In this document: positions 5,644-11,802 of the stretch, piece after piece
Position numbering within the stretch: the first letter of the stretch is position 1
How the letters are laid out: every line of letters begins with the position of its first letter
Assembly (NCBI GenBank): GCA_013043085.1
Contig: JABDOU010000106.1
Span: forward strand, 1-12,389
DNA: 12,389 nucleotides
Direction of reading: 5' to 3'
DNA from: Acidimicrobiia bacterium
Lineage (GTDB): Bacteria > Actinomycetota > Acidimicrobiia > Spongiisociales > SHLN01
Translations under genes and position numbers: made by a program
Notes under the pieces: model-generated
Seen by the model: only the letters and a program-made list of their open reading frames with translations
The model's database searches: none
Told to the model about the DNA's origin: nothing

Positions 5644-7679
5644 CAGACGTCGTCACCCCCGGACTCATCGGCTGCTACCTCGACTTCACCCGTTTTCACG
5701 TCTTCTGAGCTCACATCGTCTGAGCTCACATCACCTGACGCATCCGCGCCAGCCTGTGCTTCGTCGCCGGTTTCTGTACCTTCGTGAGCGTCGGCGTGGT
5801 GGTCAGCGTGATCTCCCATCGGATGGTCGGGGTCCTCCTGAGCCCATCCGAACGCTCCACCGAACAGCACCAGAGCGCCTATCACGAACAACGGTATACC
5901 AAGCGGGGCAAACACGAAACCATACGCCATCAACACGAGGCCTGCGGCGAGCATGATCGGGTAGTACGAAGGGGACGGCAGATGAATGTACTCGTCGGTG
6001 TAGCGAGAGGGTTCGGGGAAGGTCTTGATCCGTACGGCACGTCCCTCTTCATCCTCGCCGTACTTCTGGTGCCAGAAGTCATCGATGGCCTCGACGTGAG
6101 GAACCTCATGGAAATTGTGGTGTGGCGGCGGCGATGAAATCGACCATTCGAGCGTTCTTCCGTCCCACGCGTCGGCAGGAGCAGCGAGTCCTTTCCGCGA
6201 GTTGACGAACATTGCGTATAGGAACGGCAGCATCGAGACCGCGATGGTGAACGCACCGATCGTGGAGACCATATTGAGCGTATCGAGCCCGATATCTGGC
6301 GGATAGACCGCCGTTCGCCTCGCCATGCCCTGGAGTCCCAACCAGTGCTGCGGCGCGAATGTGAGATTGAATCCGAGCAACATCAGCCAGAAGTGCCACT
6401 TGCCCAGCGTTTCGCTGAGATAGCGGCCACTGATCTTTGGCCACCAGTAGTAAATGCCGGCGAAGATCCCGAACATCGCACCACCGAAGAGCACGTAGTG
6501 GAAGTGGGCCACGACGTAATAGGTATCGGTCTGCTGGGTATCGGCAGGAACGACCGCATGTGTCACACCGGAGAGACCACCGATTGTGAACATCGCGATG
6601 AATCCGAGCGAAAACAACATGGGCGTTTTCAAACTGATCTTGCCACCCCAGGTGGTACCGATCCAGTTGAAGATCTTGATCCCGGTCGGAACGGCTATGA
6701 ACATCGTTGTCAACGAGAAGGCCGATTCGGCGACCGGTCCAAGGCCACTCGTGAACATATGGTGAGACCAGACGCCGAAGCCCAGGAGCGCAATGGCAGC
6801 GCCGGCGAACACCACGAACTGATAGCCAAACAACGGCTTCCGACTGAACACCGGCAAGACCTCTGAGATGATTCCCATCGACGGCAGAATCAGGATGTAC
6901 ACCTCGGGATGCCCGAACAGCCAGAACAGGTGTTGATACAAAATCGGATCGCCGCCGGCCGCCGGGTCGAAGAACAGGGTCCCGAAGTTGCGGTCGAACA
7001 GAACCTCGAACAAGGCAACGGTGATGACCGGAAGCGAGAACAGGAGCAGGAAGGCAACGACCAACTGCATCCAGACAAACACCGGCATCTTGAACATGGA
7101 CATACCCGGGGCGCGCATCGTGAAGATCGTCGTGGTGAAGTTGACTGCGCCGGCGAGAGAGGCGATACCCAGAATCAGCAAGCCGATCGCCCAGAAGTCC
7201 ATGCGAATGACTTCGGACTGAGTTGACAATGGCGCGTATCCAAACCAACCGCCATCGGGGAAGCCTCCGAGAAAGAAGGAACTAGAGAGGAAGATGCCGC
7301 CGAACAAAAATACCCAGTAGCTCATCGCGTTCATACGTGGGAACGCCACGTCCCGGGCGCCAATCATCAAGGGCAGCAAGTAGTTGCCGAACGCAGCAGC
7401 CAGCGGCATGATCACCAGGAACACCATGGTTGTCCCATGCATGGTGAACAGCTGGTTGTATTGATCCGATGTCAGAACCGTGCCGTCGGGAACAGCCAAT
7501 TGCAGCCGGATGAAGAGCGCCTCGATCCCACCGAGCAAAAAGAAGAACATCGCCGTTCCGCCGTACATCAAGCCGATTCGCTTGTGATCGACCGTCGTGA
7601 TCCAGCTCCACAAACCACCGGTCGCCTCGTGCGAGCCTGGCTCTTCCGTGTCAAGTACCTCTGGTGTCAGTGTCGCCAT
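5643..7679 (-). CDS. ctaD: Cytochrome c oxidase subunit I with acidic His/Asp-rich tail
   Basis: Catalytic subunit: reduces O2 to water at the haem a3-CuB centre and pumps protons. All expected ligands are visible: H81 and H394 (haem a), H392 (haem a3), H257, H306 and H307 (CuB). Y261 in HPEVY is the residue normally cross-linked to the CuB histidine. D-channel residues D110 and E259 and K-channel K335 are present, giving an A1-type enzyme. Beyond the usual 12 helices there are two more at about 571-590 and 594-612. The protein ends in a ~65-residue hydrophilic tail with a DHADHHADAH cluster (623-632) followed by Asp/Glu/Ser-rich sequence. The ATG at 7679 follows TAGGAG (7685-7690) at five bases; that ribosome binding site contains the ctaC stop codon. 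The gap to ctaC is eight bases. Confidence 0.97.
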   Translation of the reverse strand: MATLTPEVLDTEEPGSHEATGGLWSWITTVDHKRIGLMYGGTAMFFFLLGGIEALFIRLQLAVPDGTVLTSDQYNQLFTMHGTTMVFLVIMPLAAAFGNYLLPLMIGARDVAFPRMNAMSYWVFLFGGIFLSSSFFLGGFPDGGWFGYAPLSTQSEVIRMDFWAIGLLILGIASLAGAVNFTTTIFTMRAPGMSMFKMPVFVWMQLVVAFLLLFSLPVITVALFEVLFDRNFGTLFFDPAAGGDPILYQHLFWLFGHPEVYILILPSMGIISEVLPVFSRKPLFGYQFVVFAGAAIALLGFGVWSHHMFTSGLGPVAESAFSLTTMFIAVPTGIKIFNWIGTTWGGKISLKTPMLFSLGFIAMFTIGGLSGVTHAVVPADTQQTDTYYVVAHFHYVLFGGAMFGIFAGIYYWWPKISGRYLSETLGKWHFWLMLLGFNLTFAPQHWLGLQGMARRTAVYPPDIGLDTLNMVSTIGAFTIAVSMLPFLYAMFVNSRKGLAAPADAWDGRTLEWSISSPPPHHNFHEVPHVEAIDDFWHQKYGEDEEGRAVRIKTFPEPSRYTDEYIHLPSPSYYPIMLAAGLVLMAYGFVFAPLGIPLFVIGALVLFGGAFGWAQEDPDHPMGDHADHHADAHEGTETGDEAQAGADASGDVSSDDVSSEDVKTGEVEVAADESGGDDV
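5703..5732 (-). repeat. 15-bp tandem duplication within the ctaD tail
   Basis: The + strand shows tctgagctcacatc twice, at 5704-5717 and 5719-5732, with a 15-base period. It encodes consecutive DVSSD and DVSSE units in the disordered acidic tail of subunit I. A third, decayed unit may follow to about 5745. This looks like slippage-type expansion of an unconstrained tail. Confidence 0.6.
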
Positions 7680-7687
7680 TGTGTCTC

Positions 7688-8767
7688 CTACTTCAGATCC
7701 TGCAGAAACGCGACCAGGGTGTCAATCTCATCTTCGTTGAGGCCGAGGTTGGGCATACCCCGGTTGGAATCGGGCCGCATCGGTTTGAGGTCGGACGGGT
7801 TTCGAAGCCAGGCTTTCAGATTTTCCGTGGTGAGCTCAAAACTCGCACCGGCAAAGGTACTCCTACTTCCGATATGGGTGAGGTCCGGTCCCGGATTCAG
7901 TCCGCCACCCTCGGCCGTGGTGCCACCGATGGCGTGACAGGCGGAACAGCCTTTGTCCAGGAAGAGCCCCCAGCCCGCGCTGTTTTCATCCACGTCGCCA
8001 GGTGCTAGTTGCTGATCGACCCATGCATCGAAATCGGCAGGTTCGGCGGCATGTACGGTCATCCTCATCTGCGAGTGAGACAGGCCACAGAACTCCGCAC
8101 ACTGGCCGAGGTAGACGCCCGGCTCCGGCGCCGAGACGGTCAATGTATTCACTCGTCCCGGGACAACGTCACGCTTGCCATTGAGGTTCGGAATCCAGAA
8201 CGAGTGAATGACGTCTTCGTCGTCGGTGGTCATGGACAAAAACACCGGCTGGTCGGTGGGGATCCAGAGCTCGTTTGCCGTAACAACGCCGAGCTCGGGA
8301 TATCGGTACTCCCACCACCACTGGTGTCCGATCACCTCGACCTGCAGTGCATTTGGCGGCTCTTCGGCAAGTTCAAAAATGGTGCGTACGGTCGGCACGG
8401 CAATTGTCGCGAGGATCAGTGCCGGGATGACCGTCCATGTGATTTCAAGTGTGTCATTGCCATGGATCTGCTTGGGCTCGGTGTCATCGTTCTTGCGCGC
8501 TCGATACCGAATCGCGGCATAGACCACCGCACCATTGACCCCTACAAAAAATACGGCGGCAATGGCAAGGGTCAACCGGAACAGGTCGTCGATGGTTTGA
8601 GCGTTCTCGCCGACAGGATTGAGTGTGCTGCGCGGCAAATTGTCCGAGCAGGAAGAAAGGAGCAGCACCACGAGAAGGCCGAGGGGCGCCAGACGCATGG
8701 CCGTCGAGGGGCGCGCATGGGACCGGGACGAGTGCATCCGATCAATTTGCTTGAACCTACGCTTCAC
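7688..8767 (-). CDS. ctaC: Cytochrome c oxidase subunit II with fused cytochrome c domain (lipoprotein)
   Basis: Takes electrons into the oxidase. A signal peptide ends in a lipobox LSSC with C40 as the likely lipidated residue. Two membrane segments follow at about 66-86 and 109-128. The periplasm-side cupredoxin domain has GHQWWWEYRYP and a complete CuA site: H188, C223, E225, C227, H231, M234. The C-terminus is a class I cytochrome c: CSACH at 274-278 and probable distal ligand M338 in GMPNLG. A fused cytochrome c defines a caa3-type oxidase. The start is uncertain: GTG 8767 (chosen, AGG about eight bases upstream), or ATG at 8737 or 8698; the last would give a very short 16-residue signal peptide. 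First gene of ctaCDEF. The 130-base gap upstream is shared with the divergent permease, and no clear promoter pair was found in it. Confidence 0.95.
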   Translation of the reverse strand: MKRRFKQIDRMHSSRSHARPSTAMRLAPLGLLVVLLLSSCSDNLPRSTLNPVGENAQTIDDLFRLTLAIAAVFFVGVNGAVVYAAIRYRARKNDDTEPKQIHGNDTLEITWTVIPALILATIAVPTVRTIFELAEEPPNALQVEVIGHQWWWEYRYPELGVVTANELWIPTDQPVFLSMTTDDEDVIHSFWIPNLNGKRDVVPGRVNTLTVSAPEPGVYLGQCAEFCGLSHSQMRMTVHAAEPADFDAWVDQQLAPGDVDENSAGWGLFLDKGCSACHAIGGTTAEGGGLNPGPDLTHIGSRSTFAGASFELTTENLKAWLRNPSDLKPMRPDSNRGMPNLGLNEDEIDTLVAFLQDLK

Positions 8768-8897
8768 CCGAATACCTGTACCTCTGGCTCTGGTCTGTGA
8801 CGATGCTACCTACTGCCCAAATCGCTAGTGAAATTACGGTGGTTCGCGCAGGTCCGGGTGGCAATTCTTGTGCCTATCGTGGCGCACCCAGCTCCGA

Positions 8898-9635
8898 ATG
8901 ATCGCCGAGATCCCATTCTGGGCACTGACTCTCGCGTGGATCGTCGTGGCAATCGCAGCACTCACCCAGGCGACGATCGGCTTCGGATTCAACATCCTCG
9001 CCGTCCCCATGATGAGCTTGATCCATCCCGATTTGGCGCCGAATCCTCAACTGTTGATCACGCTCGTGCTCTCGGCGGCCACCGTGATGAGAGAACGCGG
9101 TCGTCTGGAGGACCTCAAAGAGGTGGCATTCGTACTGGCAGCCCGACCGATCGGCGGGCTGACCGGATTAGCGGTGATCGGTCTCGCTACCGCGTTCTGG
9201 CTCGACCTCTCGATCGGAGTGATCGTGCTGCTGGCCGTTGCGATCCTCTCGACCAATATCACCGTGGAGCGAACACCGGTAACAGAGAGTCTGGCGGGCT
9301 TTACATCGGGATTCACGAGCATCGTATCGTCGATCGGTGGGCCGCCGCTCATTCTTCTGTATCGAGACGAGACCGGTAAAAAAACGAGGTCTCAGCTCGG
9401 CATTGTTTTCTTGATCGGCGCTCTCATCAGCATCGGACTCCGGTCGCTCGGGCAAGAATTTGGAACAGGCGACCTCGTCATAGGCCTCTCGATGTTGCCA
9501 CCTATGTTCCTCGGCTTCGCCATTGCAGGACCGGCCCGATCGAAGATCGATCGCATGGGTCTTAGGACTCCGGTCCTCGTGATGTCCAGCATTGCGGCAA
9601 TCTCGTTGATCGGACGCGCGCTCCTCAATTTGTGA
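8898..9635 (+). CDS. TauE/SafE-family (sulfite exporter-like) permease
   Basis: A 245-residue protein made almost entirely of membrane helices (about seven to eight). It has the family's two-repeat layout: QATIGFGFNILAVPMMSL near residues 24-40 and a second-half counterpart AGFTSGFTSIVSSIGGPPL that ends in the conserved GGPP. Members export sulfite, sulfoacetate or other organosulfur anions; some related proteins act in copper delivery to oxidases. The substrate cannot be read from sequence. The ATG at 8898 is preferred over TTG at 8868, which would add ten non-hydrophobic residues; neither has a clear ribosome binding site. TATCGT at 8875-8880 could be a -10 box. It diverges from ctaC and ends eight bases from the convergent XRE gene, with no hairpin between. 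Confidence 0.88.
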   Translation: MIAEIPFWALTLAWIVVAIAALTQATIGFGFNILAVPMMSLIHPDLAPNPQLLITLVLSAATVMRERGRLEDLKEVAFVLAARPIGGLTGLAVIGLATAFWLDLSIGVIVLLAVAILSTNITVERTPVTESLAGFTSGFTSIVSSIGGPPLILLYRDETGKKTRSQLGIVFLIGALISIGLRSLGQEFGTGDLVIGLSMLPPMFLGFAIAGPARSKIDRMGLRTPVLVMSSIAAISLIGRALLNL

Positions 9636-9643
9636 GGCGTCGG

Positions 9644-10300
9644 TCAGGAACCACCGGGTCGCAGAGAACCCCAGAGAACACCGATCGCGTCAAGCATGTT
9701 GCCAAGAGCCCAGAAGAACAGCCAGAGCATCACGATGCCGGCAACCGCCGTCGCGATCAACCGGAGTCGATATAGCCGCATCAGCTGAGCGTCATCCATG
9801 TAGCTCGGCGGTGGGGCCGGCATATGCGCACGGGCCATGGCAACCTGGCTCGGCGACGGGGGTACGGATCTCGTCATCACTCTGCTGCCCAGCCGACCAA
9901 GGGCGCTCTCTTGTCGCTCATGATCGCCGACCTCGTAGCCGTCATGATCGACCGCCTCGGCGGTGTCGTTTCCGAGGTCATCATCCACGCCGACCTTTGC
10001 CGCGTCCGGATCGCCGACGTCCATCATGTCATCGTCGACTATTTCATCCGCAGAATCAGATCGTGCGCTCTCATCAAGCGTGTCCGGCAGGTCTGCTCGC
10101 ACCGCCGCTTCCATGAGGTCGTCAGCATCGAGCTTCAGCGCGGCCGCCAACTCCATCACGGCCGTCGGGCTACTTGGAACTTCCAGTCCCGCCTCCCAGA
10201 CGGCGATCTCGGAAGGTTCGCGATCGAGCACCTCGGCTAGTTCATCCTGCGAGAAACCCATAGCACGACGCCCGGCGCCGATCATTTCCCCGAAATCCAT
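9644..10300 (-). CDS. Membrane-anchored XRE-family helix-turn-helix protein
   Basis: The first ~65 residues are an XRE/Cro-type DNA-binding domain: RRAMGFSQDELAEVL followed by REPSEIAVWEAGLEVPS, the usual helix-turn-helix and recognition-helix pattern. Residues 70-130 are a strongly acidic linker with many Asp/Glu, followed by a short Pro-rich stretch (147-166). A membrane segment lies at about 180-200, with a second weakly hydrophobic patch at 203-211. So the DNA-binding domain would be tethered to the inner face of the membrane. The layout recalls RodZ, but the HTH looks like a generic XRE type and no large external domain follows. The ATG at 10300 comes nine bases after the moeA stop, implying co-transcription; the gap has no ribosome binding site, so coupled translation is likely. 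Target genes are unknown. Confidence 0.82.
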   Translation of the reverse strand: MDFGEMIGAGRRAMGFSQDELAEVLDREPSEIAVWEAGLEVPSSPTAVMELAAALKLDADDLMEAAVRADLPDTLDESARSDSADEIVDDDMMDVGDPDAAKVGVDDDLGNDTAEAVDHDGYEVGDHERQESALGRLGSRVMTRSVPPSPSQVAMARAHMPAPPPSYMDDAQLMRLYRLRLIATAVAGIVMLWLFFWALGNMLDAIGVLWGSLRPGGS

Positions 10301-10309
10301 AGGAGCAGG

Positions 10310-11572
10310 CTAGCCAGACGGACCGTCGGGTTGACAGCGATCTGCCAGTGTCACCTGGGCCGGTGCCCGGTGCAGCTCCACCCACACATCAGAACCGGCC
10401 GGGACCACATCGATTCCACGCTCGACAACCGCGAGCCCGTCAGCATCGGCCAGTGCGCCGAGCTGATGAGAGCCCTGACCGCCCGCCAACGATGCCACCA
10501 ATCCTCGAGCATCGTTTCGCAGACAGACGCGCAAGAACACAGTCTTGGCTATCGCGGTCGTGAAGGCTGTTTCGGCGACAGCGAGAACGCGCGGTCGGAA
10601 CATGCGATCGGCGCCCATCATGCTCAAAAGACCAGGACGTAGGAATTGTTCGAACGCTACGGATACTGAAACCGGATTGCCCGGCAGTCCGAACACGGGT
10701 GTTCCATCGACAGTTCCAAAGGTGAAAGGCTTGGCAGGCTGCATCGCCACCTTCCATGACGTAGCCGCACCGAGCCGGGCCATGACGTCCCTGACATAGT
10801 CAAACTCCCCCATGGACACTCCCCCGGATGTGACCACAACATCCGCCTCGGCGGCCGCTTTTGTCAGCGTTCGCCCGACAATGTCGGGGTCGTCGGCGAG
10901 AATTCCAAAGTCGAGAACGTCAACACCGAGATCCTCTAGTAGAGCCCTCATCACCGTCCGGTTGCTGTCGCGTATTTGACCCGGTTCAAGTTCGCGGGTC
11001 TGCGGCGACATCACCTCATTCCCGGTCGACATGATCGCCACCGAAGGCAGCCGGGAGACGACAAGGTCGCTGTGGCCGATGGATGCCAGGACTCCGAGGT
11101 GATACGCCGTGAGCGTGACACCCGCCTGCAGAACGGTGGTTCCGGACGAAAGGTCACTGCCGGCCTGCCGGATCGCATTGCCCGTCGCAACGGCCTCGTG
11201 GATGGTGACCCGACCGCCTTCAACCGAGGTGAGCTCCACAGGCACTACCGAATCAGCGCCGTCGGGGACAGGAGCGCCGGTCATGATCTTGATCGCCGCA
11301 CCCGGACGTACGTCAACGCCGGTTACGCTCCCCGCCGCCACACCGGCGATGACGTCAAGTGAGACGGGGGCACCCGTGAGATCCTCGGCGATCACGGCAT
11401 AACCATCCATCGCCGAGTTTCGAAAGGGAGGTATGGCCTCCGACGTAACGACATTCTCGGCACTCACCCTCCCGTTACCAGCTGAGAGTGGAATCGATTC
11501 GGAATCCAGCCGCGGAAGCGATGCCAGCACCTGCAACTGCGCGTCTTCCAAGGGAGTCAATTGTTCTTTCAT
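10310..11572 (-). CDS. moeA: Molybdopterin molybdenumtransferase
   Basis: Inserts molybdate into adenylylated molybdopterin, the last common step of molybdenum cofactor synthesis, in the cytoplasm. The 420-residue protein has all main family motifs: PPFRNSAMDGYAV (48-60), IMTGAPVPDGADSVV (96-110), IMSTGNEV (180-187), GQIRDSNR (198-205), SGGVSMGEFDYV (249-260), PAKPFTFG (279-286) and GLPGNPVSV (295-303). The C-terminal domain contains GGQGSHQLGALADADGL (364-380). The start is ATG 11572, because the family's N-terminal helix (LTPLEDAQLQVLASL) begins right after it. The open frame continues upstream to 11737 but runs through the tRNA gene, so that extension is rejected. Only two bases separate the tRNA 3' end from the ATG, so no independent ribosome binding site exists outside the tRNA. 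Stop TAG at 10312-10310. Confidence 0.96.
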   Translation of the reverse strand: MKEQLTPLEDAQLQVLASLPRLDSESIPLSAGNGRVSAENVVTSEAIPPFRNSAMDGYAVIAEDLTGAPVSLDVIAGVAAGSVTGVDVRPGAAIKIMTGAPVPDGADSVVPVELTSVEGGRVTIHEAVATGNAIRQAGSDLSSGTTVLQAGVTLTAYHLGVLASIGHSDLVVSRLPSVAIMSTGNEVMSPQTRELEPGQIRDSNRTVMRALLEDLGVDVLDFGILADDPDIVGRTLTKAAAEADVVVTSGGVSMGEFDYVRDVMARLGAATSWKVAMQPAKPFTFGTVDGTPVFGLPGNPVSVSVAFEQFLRPGLLSMMGADRMFRPRVLAVAETAFTTAIAKTVFLRVCLRNDARGLVASLAGGQGSHQLGALADADGLAVVERGIDVVPAGSDVWVELHRAPAQVTLADRCQPDGPSG

Positions 11573-11574
11573 AG

Positions 11575-11667
11575 CGGAGGCGGACGGGAATCGAACCCGC
11601 CAAGGACTCAAAGAACCCTTCATCGGTTTTGAAGACCGAGGAGCCCACCAGGCGCTCGGACGCCTCC
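11575..11667 (-). tRNA. selC: tRNA-Sec (anticodon UCA), selenocysteine tRNA
   Basis: Reads UGA as selenocysteine. The gene is 93 bases without an encoded CCA. The acceptor strands GGAGGCG and CGCCTCC pair perfectly over seven base pairs, with discriminator G, as usual for tRNA-Sec. The T arm can form six pairs (GGCGGG/CCCGTC) around loop TTCGATT, so acceptor plus T stem give the 13-pair stack expected of bacterial tRNA-Sec, though split 7+6 rather than the textbook 8+5. The anticodon loop CTTCAAA, with anticodon TCA at 11632-11630, closes on a TCGGT/ACCGA stem. The long variable arm AAGGGTTC/GAGTCCTT forms eight pairs (two wobble) with a TTT loop. The D arm is GAGC/GCTC, extendable to six pairs if one G is bulged, with a TGGT loop. 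A tRNA-Ser is excluded by the anticodon; a UGA suppressor is less likely given the long arm and G discriminator. Confidence 0.94.
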
Positions 11668-11678
11668 AATTGGGAGCC

Positions 11679-11684
11679 AGGCTA
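11679..11684 (-). promoter_or_regulatory. Weak candidate -10 box (TAGCCT) for tRNA-Sec
   Basis: TAGCCT on the - strand fits TAnnnT and would start transcription about five bases before the tRNA 5' end. No good -35 element is seen at the usual distance, so this is tentative. The 135-base stretch between the tRNA and the + strand gene at 11803 must hold promoters for both directions. Confidence 0.22.
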
Positions 11685-11766
11685 GGCGCTCGGCCCGCAG
11701 CAGATCCTCCCACACGCCGATTCGGCAGTTTGAACACTTTTAGTGGCGCGTCGGTTACTCAGGGTG

Positions 11767-11772
11767 TACACT
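11767..11772 (+). promoter_or_regulatory. Candidate -10 box (TACACT) for the secreted repeat protein
   Basis: TACACT matches the -10 consensus at four of six bases and would give a ~24-base leader. That leader contains the ribosome binding site AGGGAA (11790-11795), seven bases before the ATG at 11803. No -35 element is evident with normal spacing; TTGAAC at 11730-11735 is too far upstream. Confidence 0.3.
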
Positions 11773-11802
11773 TCCCGGCGGCTGGCACCAGGGAACCAAT
11801 TC

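Noticed and set aside
6345..6866. A 173-codon open frame on the + strand
   Set aside because: Antisense to the core helices of ctaD with no start signal or recognisable motif.
6106..7248. A 380-codon open frame on the - strand in a different frame from ctaD
   Set aside because: Alternative-frame shadow of ctaD; the ctaD frame carries all catalytic ligands.
8009..8800. A 263-codon open frame on the + strand
   Set aside because: It is antisense to ctaC, whose CuA and haem motifs are intact; the translation is rich in Arg/His/Gly as expected from a shadow frame.
11573..11737. N-terminal extension of moeA (about 55 extra codons in frame)
   Set aside because: It runs through the whole tRNA-Sec gene and resembles nothing in MoeA; the family's N-terminal helix starts at the ATG at 11572.
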